Assembly: GCF_003515065.1 (NCBI RefSeq)
Contig: NZ_QXGH01000024.1
Location: forward strand, 1-64,000
DNA length: 64,000 nt
Direction: 5' to 3'
Source: Nocardioides immobilis
GTDB taxonomy: Bacteria; Actinomycetota; Actinomycetes; Propionibacteriales; Nocardioidaceae
Shown: positions 35,287-43,462 of the stretch, piece after piece
Position numbering within the stretch: the first letter of the stretch is position 1
Layout of the letters: each line of letters opens with the position of its first letter
Position numbers and translations under genes: made by a program
Notes under the pieces: model-generated
The model's database searches: none
Told to the model about the DNA's origin: nothing
The model's input: only the letters and a program-made list of their open reading frames with translations

Positions 35287-35780
35287 GCCCGGCCCCCCGC
35301 GATCGACGCAAGCAGAAGAAGGCGGCGCCGAAGCGTCCGGCCGTGTGCACCGGACCGTCCGCCGACGATGAGCACGAGATCGTGTTCTTCAAGCGACACA
35401 GGGAGGACGACCCCCATCAGGCTGCTCCTGGGCGTGCGGCGCTCGACTCTTATCCGACGTCAGTACGGGCCAAGATGCGTGCCGTCTTGATTGCCGTCGC
35501 GACCGCGCCTCCGAAACGGTTCGCGGGCGGCGGCTACTGGGAGGCCATGAGGGGCGATATGAGCGGGTGGTTCGAGCTGAGAATCGACGGCCCGCGCCGG
35601 CACCACTATCGGCTCTTCTGTCTCCTCGACTACGACGCCAAAGGTGAGGCGAAGCCGCTGCTCGCGGTGATTGACGGCCGCGACAAGCCGTTCCGCACTG
35701 TGCTCTCGGAGAGTGACTACGCCGAGGTCCGCGTCCTCGGCGAGGAGTACCGCAAGGGGAACCCCCGCTCGCTCGCGTGA
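35283..35780 (+). CDS. RelE/HigB-like (Gp49-type) toxin, coupled to the integrase
   Basis: The 165-residue protein has a basic N-terminal extension, then a RelE/ParE-type fold: SYPTSVRAKMRAVLIAVATA, RFAGGGYWEAMRGDMSGWFE, LRIDGPRRHHYRLFC, PLLAVIDGRDKPFRTV and YAEVRVLGEEYRK. Such toxins are ribosome-dependent mRNA interferases. GTG 35283 overlaps the integrase stop (GTGA), so it would be made with the integrase. The cognate XRE antitoxin gene is encoded convergently, 3 bp from its stop, instead of downstream on the same strand as in higBA. The fold call is by pattern and is reasonably secure. Confidence 0.72.
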   Translation: MSPAPRDRRKQKKAAPKRPAVCTGPSADDEHEIVFFKRHREDDPHQAAPGRAALDSYPTSVRAKMRAVLIAVATAPPKRFAGGGYWEAMRGDMSGWFELRIDGPRRHHYRLFCLLDYDAKGEAKPLLAVIDGRDKPFRTVLSESDYAEVRVLGEEYRKGNPRSLA

Positions 35781-35783
35781 GGG

Positions 35784-36200
35784 TCAGGCCGACGCCTTCG
35801 CCTTGGTGGTTCGCAGCTCGTCAAGATGCCTTGCCAACTTGTTCGGATCGGCGGTCCGCCCATCGAGGAGCGGAGCGGTGACCTGGGCGCGCTGATCCTT
35901 CGGCAGCGGCTCCAGAGTGATCCGTAGGCCGAGAGCGGCCGCGACCTCGGCGAGGGTGCCGAGAGTGGGGTTCGTCTTGGTAGAGGAGAGGAGCCGCCGG
36001 ATTGTGGCTGGCTCGGCCTTGATAGCTCGGGCGAGCTCCGCCTTGGAGAGTCCAGCGGCTTCGCGGGCGTCGTCGAGGGCGTTGACGATCGCGTCGATCG
36101 TTGCGATGCGCATCGACTCCGCGATGTACTCCCGCAGGAACTCCGGGTCTTCAAGATCGTGGGCCAGGTCGTCCCAGAACGCAGTGTGCTTCGTCATCAT
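35784..36200 (-). CDS. XRE-family antitoxin (HigA-like)
   Basis: The protein of about 138 residues has an N-terminal helical arm (FWDDLAHDLEDPEFLREYIA) and a central Cro/C1-type helix-turn-helix (REAAGLSKAELARAIKAEPATIRRLLSS, then NPTLGTLAEVAAALGLRI). The arm is typical of antitoxins that neutralise RelE/HigB partners. ATG 36200 has GAGGAG 6 nt upstream, better than ATG 36206 (0 nt) or 36197. A near-perfect 20-bp palindrome sits just upstream (36220-36239), suggesting autoregulation. It converges with the toxin gene. Confidence 0.82.
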   Translation of the reverse strand: MMTKHTAFWDDLAHDLEDPEFLREYIAESMRIATIDAIVNALDDAREAAGLSKAELARAIKAEPATIRRLLSSTKTNPTLGTLAEVAAALGLRITLEPLPKDQRAQVTAPLLDGRTADPNKLARHLDELRTTKAKASA

Positions 36201-36219
36201 CCTCATCTCCTCGCGGCGA

Positions 36220-36239
36220 GCGTACCATATATGTTACGC
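36220..36239. promoter_or_regulatory. Palindromic operator of the XRE antitoxin gene
   Basis: GCGTACCATATATGTTACGC pairs with itself at 9 of 10 positions. It lies 20 nt upstream of the XRE start and contains a TATAT-like minus 10 region on the minus strand, the expected arrangement for an autorepressed antitoxin promoter. Confidence 0.6.
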
Positions 36240-36282
36240 TTGCGGCCGAAAGCGGCGGTAGCCCAAAGGATGGCGAGCCCAG

Positions 36283-36420
36283 GCCACGCTCGCGGAGTTG
36301 ATGGGACGTCTCGGCTACTCGACGCCCGGCGCGGCGATGCGCTACCAGCACGCCGCTGCCGACCGTGACGCTGAGATCGCCAGGCGGCTCTCCGAGCTTG
36401 CCGGGGGCGAGACGCAGTAG
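36283..36420 (+). pseudogene. C-terminal remnant of a second tyrosine integrase
   Basis: The plus strand encodes ATLAELMGRLGYSTPGAAMR, then YQHAAADRDAEIARRLSELAG, ending GETQ-stop. This copies residues about 345-385 of the integrase at 34096-35286 with many synonymous differences and His356 changed to Tyr. The divergence shows it came from a related integrase and not from a recent duplication. The 5' part is gone; the TA genes lie between the two integrase ends. Confidence 0.8.
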
Positions 36421-36485
36421 CGCCGCCCCTTTGGCTAATGACAGCGATCCTTCGCAGGGCGGTACTGCCGGCCTACACTCGATCC

Positions 36486-36716
36486 ATGTCCGAGTCCCGC
36501 GTCGTCGCCGACCACCGCATCATGGGCGGTGTGCCCTGCATTCGTGGCACCCGGATTCCGGTTGCCACGATCGTCGGCCTCGTCGCCCAGGGACGCTCGG
36601 TCGACGAGATCGTCGCCGACTACTCGCAACTGTCTGCTGCCGACGTACGCGCAGCGCTTGAGTTCGCGGCGGCCGCGGTCAGCGAGCGGCAGGTTCCGCT
36701 GCGCACCACGGCGTGA
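36486..36716 (+). CDS. DUF433 antitoxin
   Basis: This 76-residue protein starts at ATG 36486. It has the DUF433 winged-HTH pattern: VADHRIMGGVPCIRGTRIPV, ATIVGLVAQGRSVDEIVADY, LSAADVRAALEFAA. Such proteins are the antitoxin half of VapBC-like pairs with DUF5615 PIN-like toxins. Its stop overlaps the GTG of the toxin (GTGA), which gives tight stoichiometry. The full operon is plus strand, immediately right of the integrase remnant. Confidence 0.88.
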   Translation: MSESRVVADHRIMGGVPCIRGTRIPVATIVGLVAQGRSVDEIVADYSQLSAADVRAALEFAAAAVSERQVPLRTTA

Positions 36717-37081
36717 GGTTCCTCCTCGACGAGTGCATCAGTGCGCGGCTCGTGGCGTTGCTGGCAGACGCCGGGCACGACGTCGCTCACGTCTCAGAGC
36801 GCGGCCTTGGCGGACACGTTGACGAGGAAGTCCTGGACGCCGCTCGCGCCGAGGAGCGAGTTCTCGTCTCCGCGGACACCGACTTCGGCGAGCTCCTCGC
36901 GAGACAGGGTGCCGCATTGCCCAGCCTCGTCTTGTTTCGGCAAGGCAACCGTGGTCCGGAGCACCACGCCGCCACGCTGCTCGGGAACCTCGAATACATC
37001 GCTGAAGACCTGGATGCCGGCGCCATCGTGGTGTTCACCAACGACAACATTCGGATCCGCAGCCTGCCCGTCGGCAATTGA
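36713..37081 (+). CDS. DUF5615 PIN-like toxin (VapC-type)
   Basis: This 122-residue protein begins FLLDECISARLVALLADAGH with the first acidic metal ligands. It continues with DEEVLDAARAEERVLVSADTDFGELL carrying the next Asp pair, typical of DUF5615/Mut7-C-like PIN nucleases that cleave RNA. GTG 36713 overlaps the DUF433 stop. The pair is a standard type II module and all expected acidic residues are present, so it is probably functional. Confidence 0.88.
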   Translation: MRFLLDECISARLVALLADAGHDVAHVSERGLGGHVDEEVLDAARAEERVLVSADTDFGELLARQGAALPSLVLFRQGNRGPEHHAATLLGNLEYIAEDLDAGAIVVFTNDNIRIRSLPVGN

Positions 37082-37090
37082 GAACAGTCC

Positions 37091-37696
37091 CTATGGCCGG
37101 GGCGCGACCGGCTCGTACCGCCCGCGCCCCTCTTTGAGGTGCCGTTCGATGCATGCGGAACAGAGAGTGCGGTACCAGCGCCCGGAGCGGCAGTGATTGC
37201 CGTCAGCGCCGCAGTCCTCGCAGATTTTCGCGGATTGCGCCTCTGCCTGCCGGATCAGCTCCTCGAAATCGTCGTCGATGTGGCGGTGCCTCCCGCACGG
37301 GTCGGCGTAGTAGCGGAGCGTTCCGTACTTCTCCTTGACCTGGTGCAGCGTGTACTCGGGGCACAGGCCGGCGAGCTTGCTGTCGAGGTCCGTGACGAGC
37401 GGAAACCAGCCGCGATCGCACTCGATCCAGCGTCCCCATCCGTCGGGGATCCGTTTCATGATGCCGATGAGCGCGTTGGCGTACTCGCCGGCATCCCGCG
37501 GTGGGTGGATGGCGTTGAGGAAGCGCTCGTGATCAAGTGGGATCTGCCGGAGCTGAGCGAGCGTGGCGCTGACGTCGTCGTCATCGAGCGTGCCGTTCAT
37601 GGCCCGCTCGGCCAGGGCGCGGACAGTTGAGCTCGCAGCATTCCACTGCGCGCTCTCGAGCTCGCTGAGGTCGTCGGGCTCCTCCTGGCCTGGCAT
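37091..37696 (-). CDS. Hypothetical protein with C-terminal zinc-ribbon-like motif
   Basis: This 201-residue protein starts at ATG 37696. Residues 1-85 are helical; residues 86-130 contain DGWGRWIECDRGWFPLVTDL and QVKEKYGTLRYYAD, a block I recognise only from uncharacterised bacterial and phage proteins. The C-terminus has CEDCGADGNHCRSGRWYRTLCSACIE, where two CxxC pairs probably bind zinc. It is divergent from the DUF6398 gene (85-bp gap) and converges on the DUF5615 toxin gene. No function can be assigned. Confidence 0.65.
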   Translation of the reverse strand: MPGQEEPDDLSELESAQWNAASSTVRALAERAMNGTLDDDDVSATLAQLRQIPLDHERFLNAIHPPRDAGEYANALIGIMKRIPDGWGRWIECDRGWFPLVTDLDSKLAGLCPEYTLHQVKEKYGTLRYYADPCGRHRHIDDDFEELIRQAEAQSAKICEDCGADGNHCRSGRWYRTLCSACIERHLKEGRGRYEPVAPRP

Positions 37697-37780
37697 GACT
37701 CCGATGGTGCGGCCGTCAGTCGACTGGCGCACCTGATTTTCGGGCCGCAGTCCGAGACCGGTGTCCCGGCTCGTAGGGTC

Positions 37781-39535
37781 GTGCCTGTGCCGAAGAAGCA
37801 TGGACGCGGTCGGGGACGGCAGCCGCAGCGACGACGCCCTTCGTCGCAGCCGAGGCGTGCAGACGGCGGCCCGGAGGACCAGGAGCTGTTCCAGACGCTG
37901 CGCAAGGCCCTGCGCTCGGGGGAGCCGCTGGACTTCCTGGCCATCATCAGCGGGTTCCTGGAGGTCACGGACCCGCGGGGTCGCGACCCGTTCGCTCCTG
38001 ACGAGCAGCGGGCGGGTCTTAATGATCTGGTCGACTCGTTCATCGGGACGTCGTACGCCGAGACGACCGCCGCGCTGACCGCCATCCGGGCGCTGAGCGT
38101 CGACGAGGTCCTCTCCGCGCGCATCGTCCGAGAGCTGGAGACGCGCCGACAGCCGATGCCGGACTGGCTGACGGGGCTCGACCGGGCGCGGATCGATCCC
38201 GACGTGTGGTTCATGACCCACGTGCTCGGAGACGGCGACGACTACCTGCTCGGCGTCACCCTGCCGTCCGGGCATGCGCTGTCAGCGTTGGTGTACGTCG
38301 ACCACAACCTCGGCACGGTGGTCAAGGACGCGTTCATCGTCCCGGAGCCGCTGGAGGACCTGGCGATCAAGATGGGGACCATGATCGACGACGCGGACCA
38401 GTCGTTGACGCGGACCGACCCAGCCACCACGCGTGCGGTGGTCGAGGCGGCGATCGACTTCGGCTCCCAGCTGTACCCGCCGCTGACATCCGACAGCTGG
38501 CCGATGTGCCGGCCGCTGGTGGAGTGGATGCTGCGGATGCTGCCCACCGGGGGCAAGGCTCCGGACCGACGGGAGTGGCCGGAGGAAGAGCGCGCTGCGA
38601 TCGCGGAGGGGTTCTTCGCATCGTCGTACGGCGCCCCGCTGGACCACGCCGACGAGCGGGACCTGCTCGGGAGCGTGCTGTGGTTCGGCACGTCGTACGC
38701 GACCGGCGACCCGTTCCGCTGGAGCCCGGTGACCGTGGAGATGCTGCTGGCGGACTGGTTCCCGCGCAAGGTGATCGCCGAGCCGGCGTACCTGGCGAAG
38801 CTTCCGGACCTGGTGCGCGCCTACATCGGCTACTGCCACGACCGTAACGGCATCCGCGGCGACCTGACCGAGGAGACCCTGGCCGCGGTTGACCAGTGGG
38901 AGCCGGAGTATCTGCAGCTGATCAACAGCGACCGGCAGAAGGCCATGGCCGGGCTCGCCGAGGCGCTCTTCGAGTCCCAGCGGCTCGAGGATCTCAGCGA
39001 TGAGGAGATCCACCTGGAGTACATCGCTGACGAGGTCGGTGGCGTGGACGCGTTGATGAAGCTCGACGCCGAGCCGCTTCCCGACGAGGAGTTCCAGTGG
39101 GCCGGCATCGACGAGGAGATCCGGCCTACGGTGCAGGCCATCATTGACGAATGTGACGCCTGTGCTGACGCGATGCTCGACATCGAGCACCGTACGGCGA
39201 TGCGGCGCTTCCTCGCGCGGGCGGCCCGGAACAACCCGAAGCTGTTCCGTCGCAAGGGATCGCCGGTTCGCGGCGCAGGTGCGGTCGCGTGGGTGATCGC
39301 TACTGCGAACCGCACCATCGGCTCCTATCGATCGCCGATGACCGGCAAGGACCTGCTCGGCCACTTCGACATCACCGGGTCGGTCTCGGAGCGGGCGCAG
39401 TCGCTGATCAGGGCGGCGGGAATCGACCTGAACCTGACCTACGGCTCGCTCCGGGTCGGAGATCCCGGTCTCTTGATCTCTCGACGGCGCGGCGACCTCG
39501 TCGATGATCGTGACCGGACGTTGGCGAAAGACTGA
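37781..39535 (+). CDS. DUF6398-type hypothetical protein
   Basis: This 584-residue protein has an Arg/Gly-rich start (PKKHGRGRGRQPQRRR). GTG 37787 is an equally good start two codons later. A long helical region follows, then a C-terminal domain with QAIIDECDACADAMLDIEHR, FLARAARNNPKLFRRKGSPV and GAGAVAWVIATANRTI, which I associate with DUF6398. The last 70 residues resemble a small helix-turn-helix segment (ERAQSLIRAAGIDLN). No catalytic motif is seen. A UPF0158 gene follows 11 nt later, suggesting an operon. The role is unknown. Confidence 0.6.
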   Translation: MPVPKKHGRGRGRQPQRRRPSSQPRRADGGPEDQELFQTLRKALRSGEPLDFLAIISGFLEVTDPRGRDPFAPDEQRAGLNDLVDSFIGTSYAETTAALTAIRALSVDEVLSARIVRELETRRQPMPDWLTGLDRARIDPDVWFMTHVLGDGDDYLLGVTLPSGHALSALVYVDHNLGTVVKDAFIVPEPLEDLAIKMGTMIDDADQSLTRTDPATTRAVVEAAIDFGSQLYPPLTSDSWPMCRPLVEWMLRMLPTGGKAPDRREWPEEERAAIAEGFFASSYGAPLDHADERDLLGSVLWFGTSYATGDPFRWSPVTVEMLLADWFPRKVIAEPAYLAKLPDLVRAYIGYCHDRNGIRGDLTEETLAAVDQWEPEYLQLINSDRQKAMAGLAEALFESQRLEDLSDEEIHLEYIADEVGGVDALMKLDAEPLPDEEFQWAGIDEEIRPTVQAIIDECDACADAMLDIEHRTAMRRFLARAARNNPKLFRRKGSPVRGAGAVAWVIATANRTIGSYRSPMTGKDLLGHFDITGSVSERAQSLIRAAGIDLNLTYGSLRVGDPGLLISRRRGDLVDDRDRTLAKD

Positions 39536-39546
39536 CGGGGCTCACG

Positions 39547-40287
39547 ATGGATCGTGCAGCGCTGACGCAGCTGCGCTCGCTCGTGCTCCGCGGCGATGTC
39601 GAAGGTCTGGTTGCGGCCCTGAACGCCGCGCCTTGGCCGGCCGACTCCCTGCAGCTCATCGGCGACGGCTTGGTGGCGGCCGTCCGGGGCGGGACCGACG
39701 GATCGGTCGAACTGTCGCGCGCATGCGTGATTGCGTTGGGGGAGCGGCGTTGGGACGGGGACCGGGAGTTGGCGGACGCCCTTGAGGCGGCCCTTGGCAC
39801 CGGCCCGGCTCCGATGCTTCGCCCGCTGCCGGTGGACCTGGAGGAGTTGTCGATGATCCTGGAGGGCGATCCTATCCACGGGGGCGGGCGGATTGACCTG
39901 CGCACGGGTGAGGTGTGGCCCCAGGCGGCGATCGAATACGCCGAGGAAGTCGGGGAGATTGGCGAAGAGTACGATGACGACCCCAACCGGTGGTTGTGGG
40001 TCGACTCCGAAGGATCGCGCCCCGGCTACCGCGACATGGAGTGGTTCATCGAGGATCTCGACGACGCCGACTTCGCCGATCGGCTCGCCCGGGCGATCGC
40101 CGGGAGCGGCGCCTTCCGGCGGTTCAAGGAAAGACTCTCCGAACGCCCCGGGCTGATCACCCGCTGGCACACGTTCTCGAACGACCGCCAACGCGGGCGA
40201 GCCCGCAGATGGTTGGCGGACGAGGGCTATACCGACGACGGCTGCGGAGAAACGAGGTCAGGTCGGAGACGCGCTGCAGCGCGGTGA
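39547..40287 (+). CDS. UPF0158-family protein, C-terminus possibly altered
   Basis: This 246-residue protein has an N-terminal helical region and then the UPF0158 pattern: GRIDLRTGEVWPQAAIEYAE, PGYRDMEWFIEDLDDADFAD, AIAGSGAFRRFKERL, and WLADEGY near residue 228. Family proteins normally end shortly after that motif. Here about 17 extra residues (TRSGRRRAAAR) run into the antisense membrane-protein gene, so the original stop may have been lost at a junction. The family's function is unknown; it sits in an operon with the DUF6398 gene. Confidence 0.7.
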   Translation: MDRAALTQLRSLVLRGDVEGLVAALNAAPWPADSLQLIGDGLVAAVRGGTDGSVELSRACVIALGERRWDGDRELADALEAALGTGPAPMLRPLPVDLEELSMILEGDPIHGGGRIDLRTGEVWPQAAIEYAEEVGEIGEEYDDDPNRWLWVDSEGSRPGYRDMEWFIEDLDDADFADRLARAIAGSGAFRRFKERLSERPGLITRWHTFSNDRQRGRARRWLADEGYTDDGCGETRSGRRRAAAR

Positions 40288-40684
40288 GGTACTGGTTGAG
40301 TTGGCCGTTCACGACCTTCAACTTCGCGGCGGCAAGGTCACGCAACTGCTCCTGCGCTCGCTTGTCAGCCTCGGCGGTGGCACCTGCCGCGGCGAGTGCT
40401 GCGTCGTACTGCTCCTGCCTCAGTGGGTAGTACTGCTCGCGCGTGGCCGCTAGGGCAGCTATGAGCAGGGCCAGACTGCAGGTGTTGCGGTTGAGAGAGG
40501 TGTCCGCCGCCACCTGGGCGCGGGAGCCGTCGTTCCGGGCGATCTCGATCAGCTGCTCGAAGTCCGTGTTCGACGGGGTTTCCGCCCAAAACAGCAGCCC
40601 GATCGCGACGAGGACGAGCCCGACGGCGATCACAAGCCCGACGACGGCCAGCGTGAGCCTGTCCTGGTCGGTGTCCGTCGACAA
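40157..40684 (-). CDS. Putative small membrane protein with coiled-coil tail
   Basis: From a TTG at 40684 the frame gives one strong membrane segment (LTLAVVGLVIAVGLVLVAIG). Behind it come an outside-like segment with a lone Cys and a long Ala/Gln/Glu-rich helix (EQYDAALAAAGATAEADKRA, EQLRDLAAAKLKVVNGQLNQ). The composition is unlike the antisense frames, so I accept it as real. No ATG is available in frame near the homology-like start, and its 3' end overlaps the convergent UPF0158 gene by 131 bp, so one or both ends are probably rearranged. Function unknown. Confidence 0.45.
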   Translation of the reverse strand: MSTDTDQDRLTLAVVGLVIAVGLVLVAIGLLFWAETPSNTDFEQLIEIARNDGSRAQVAADTSLNRNTCSLALLIAALAATREQYYPLRQEQYDAALAAAGATAEADKRAQEQLRDLAAAKLKVVNGQLNQYLTALQRVSDLTSFLRSRRRYSPRPPTICGLARVGGRSRTCASG

Positions 40685-40870
40685 GCGCCGGGGCGTCCGA
40701 GCTCCAGTTCGACGACGAAACCCGTTCCCGTCTGCATGACCGGATGCCAAAGCGCCGACAGGCGGCGAAGTGACGCCCGCCTGTCCGCCCGCGCGCCACC
40801 AGGTCCAAACCGGTCTGGCTCTACAGCCGGAACCAGTGCCATGATGAAAAGCGGAGAGAGGCGGGGAGGA

Positions 40871-41341
40871 ATGGCCGAAAATCGGGCGGTCTTTTTCGAC
40901 ATCGGCGACACGTTGGCGAGCCCGGTCTTCGAAGCTGGACTCGTTGCCCGGCTGGCCGTATACCCGTTCGTCCCGGATGTGATGGCCCGGCTGCGGGCCG
41001 CGGGCGGCGACGACGTCGAGTTGGCGGTGGGCTTGATCTCCAACACCGGCCACGCCACGGCGGCGATGATGAACGACCTGCTCAGCGAGTCAGGACTCCA
41101 GGCCCTGGTCGATACCGACCTCTGCCTGTTCAGCTCGGTCGAGGGCCTGGACAAGTCCCAACCAGCCTTCTTCGAGCTCGCCCGAGATCGCGCCGATGTG
41201 TCAGCCGCGAGCTGCGTGTTCGTCGGCGAGGACGCGGCGGAGCGCGCGATTGCGGCGTCTGTAGGTTTCCGGGTCTCGCCGCACCCGCTCCATGTTTTGC
41301 ACCTTGTCGAGACCGAGCGCTCCACCAATCCGCACGTCTGA
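40871..41341 (+). CDS. HAD-superfamily hydrolase-like protein
   Basis: This 156-residue protein starts at ATG 40871 after GGGGAGGA. It shows HAD motif I in variant form (FFDIGDTLASP), motif II (GLISNTG), a Lys in motif III (GLDKSQPAFFELA) and motif IV (VFVGEDAAERAIAASVGF). The cap domain is nearly absent. It is probably a small phosphatase, 20 bp upstream of the M4-type peptidase gene and likely co-transcribed. Substrate unknown. Confidence 0.75.
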   Translation: MAENRAVFFDIGDTLASPVFEAGLVARLAVYPFVPDVMARLRAAGGDDVELAVGLISNTGHATAAMMNDLLSESGLQALVDTDLCLFSSVEGLDKSQPAFFELARDRADVSAASCVFVGEDAAERAIAASVGFRVSPHPLHVLHLVETERSTNPHV

Positions 41342-41361
41342 CCACTCTCGAGGAGTATCTG

Positions 41362-43080
41362 ATGCCCAATGGACAGGACGCCGGCAACGGCATGACCACG
41401 TTGTCCCTCCACGCCCTTGACGAGTCCTCGTCCGGCGCGATCGAGCAGCTAGGTGAGGAGCGCAATGCCCAGCCCGGCCTCATCCCGGAGGCGGTCGTGG
41501 CGGAGAGCGACCTGGATCCTGAGACCGTCGCTCGTCGGTACCTGCAGCAGGCGCTGGCGAGCGAGGCGGTGCCGTCCATGACCGTGCCGGGTGTCTACGG
41601 GACCGCCAGCAAGTTCAAGACGATCTCCACCGAGACCGTGCCGCTCACCGCGACGCGCATCGTGAAGTTCCGCCAGACGCTGCACGACATCCCGGTGTAC
41701 GGCTCGTTGGTGACCGTCGAACTCGACGAGGCCAACAAGCTAATCAGCATGGACTCCGTTCTCGGTGACCCCGAAGGTGTCGACCCGGTTGCCGCCGTCT
41801 CGCCCGCCCAGGCGCTCGAGGCGGCCGCTACTGCGCCCGACGGCTACGTGCCCACGCTGACCGGCGTGGTTCCAGTCCTCAGCTTCTACTTCGACACTCG
41901 CACGTCCCAGTGGCGGCTGGTCTACATCCTCGAGGATGTGCCGGTGAAGCTGGACCGCACGGCAGAGCCCGAGGCTGACCGGGGCAGCGACCTTGAGCCG
42001 CCCCGGTTCGTCGACTACGTGGTGGACGCCCACGCCCGTCAGATCGTGGTCGTGCTGCCACGGACGCCGAGCATGACCGCGGGCGAGGAACAGACAGCCG
42101 TCGACTCCTTCGGTGAGGAACGCACCTTCCTGGCCAACAAGGAGGACGGAGGCAACGGCCTCGTCCTCAGGGATCCGGTCCACAACGTGGAGACCTACGA
42201 CTTCAGCTTCGGTGATCCCTCCGTCGACAGTGCCCGGCTTCCGGGCGACACGATCGTCAACCCTCCGGACTGGGAGCCGGCCGCGGTCAGCTCCCACGCC
42301 AATGCGGTGGCCGTGTCGGACTTCATGCAGACAGTGCTGCTGCGCAACAACATCGACGACCGTGGCGGGGTGATGGTCTCGACGGTCAACTGCGTCGTGG
42401 CCGACTCCAGCCCCGGGCCCAAGCAGTGGGTCAACGCGTTCTGGAACGGGCGCCAGATGGTCTACGGTCAGGTGCTGCGAGGCGACGTGCTGATGTCGCT
42501 GTCGGCCAACATCGACATCGTCGCGCACGAGATGTTCCACGGCGTCACCGACCACACCTCGCGGCTCGAGTACGCCTTCCAGCCGGGGGCGCTGAACGAG
42601 TCTTACTCCGACATCTTCGGGACGATCATCGCCAACTACGGCAACGAGGATCCCCGCACGTGGGACTGGCTGCTGGGCGAGAAGCTCCTTCCCGGAGACC
42701 GGCCCTTCCGCGACTTGTCGAATCCTCCCGCGTTCGGCCAGCCGGGGCACATGGACGACTTCAAGGTGCTACCCAACACTCGTGCCGGTGACTGGGGCGG
42801 CGTGCACATCAACAGCGGAATTCACAACAAGGCGGCCTTCAACATGCTCACCGCGGAGGACGAGGCGGGCGCACTGACGCTCACCTCGCCCGAGGTGGCT
42901 GCCGTCTTCTACCTTGCCCTCACCCAGCGATTGTCGCGCACTTCGCAGTTCGCCGACAGTCGACGGGCCGTGGTCACCAGTGCGCGCACGCTATTCCGCA
43001 CGTTGCCGACCGATGAGCAGGACCGCAAGATCACGGCTGTCGAGGCGGCGTTCGAGGCGGTGGGGATCGCCACGCTGTGA
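41362..43080 (+). CDS. M4 (thermolysin-like) metallopeptidase lacking a signal peptide
   Basis: This 572-residue protein has a propeptide-like N-half (FTP/PepSY-like, ATRIVKFRQTLHDIPVYGSL). An M4 catalytic domain follows with HEMFHGVTDHTS (HExxH zinc site), GALNESYSDIFG (third ligand Glu) and DWGGVHINSGIHNKAAF (transition-state His). The helical C-domain is present. ATG 41362 follows GAGGAG and the protein begins MPNGQDAGNG, with no hydrophobic signal, whereas thermolysins are normally secreted. It may be intracellular, exported another way, or mis-started; no better upstream start is visible. It is close to, but not clearly part of, the quinone-oxidase operon. Confidence 0.85.
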   Translation: MPNGQDAGNGMTTLSLHALDESSSGAIEQLGEERNAQPGLIPEAVVAESDLDPETVARRYLQQALASEAVPSMTVPGVYGTASKFKTISTETVPLTATRIVKFRQTLHDIPVYGSLVTVELDEANKLISMDSVLGDPEGVDPVAAVSPAQALEAAATAPDGYVPTLTGVVPVLSFYFDTRTSQWRLVYILEDVPVKLDRTAEPEADRGSDLEPPRFVDYVVDAHARQIVVVLPRTPSMTAGEEQTAVDSFGEERTFLANKEDGGNGLVLRDPVHNVETYDFSFGDPSVDSARLPGDTIVNPPDWEPAAVSSHANAVAVSDFMQTVLLRNNIDDRGGVMVSTVNCVVADSSPGPKQWVNAFWNGRQMVYGQVLRGDVLMSLSANIDIVAHEMFHGVTDHTSRLEYAFQPGALNESYSDIFGTIIANYGNEDPRTWDWLLGEKLLPGDRPFRDLSNPPAFGQPGHMDDFKVLPNTRAGDWGGVHINSGIHNKAAFNMLTAEDEAGALTLTSPEVAAVFYLALTQRLSRTSQFADSRRAVVTSARTLFRTLPTDEQDRKITAVEAAFEAVGIATL

Positions 43081-43462
43081 AGCTGGTAGCGGGTTAGGGC
43101 TGCGCAGAAGGCGTGCTCGATCCGACCACGAGTTGTGGCAGGCCTTCTCGATCGGAAGGCCGCAGTGCCCCTGCCTCCGACCTTTTGCCCGACCTGATGA
43201 TCGTGCCGCCGAACGAAGACGTCGTCCGCGAGCTCGCACACATCGCTTCGGGCGCCGACGGTCGGCACCGATTCGTCTATCAGACCTAGCAGGGGCTGGC
43301 AGATTCTCGGCAACATCGAGAACTTGCCCGCGCCGACTGGCGACGGTATGACGTGGCCGCCTTGGCGGCGATAGGACGCGGGTTGCTGGGTGCTATCGAC
43401 CGCCTGGGAGAGCCTCTGCAAGCTCTCCCGCACTGGCGAAGCGGCGTGACCGCGGTCCAATG

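Noticed and set aside
37140..37630. 163-residue plus-strand frame opposite the zinc-ribbon hypothetical gene
   Set aside because: The minus-strand frame has conserved-looking blocks and paired CxxC motifs; the plus frame has no ribosome site or motif.
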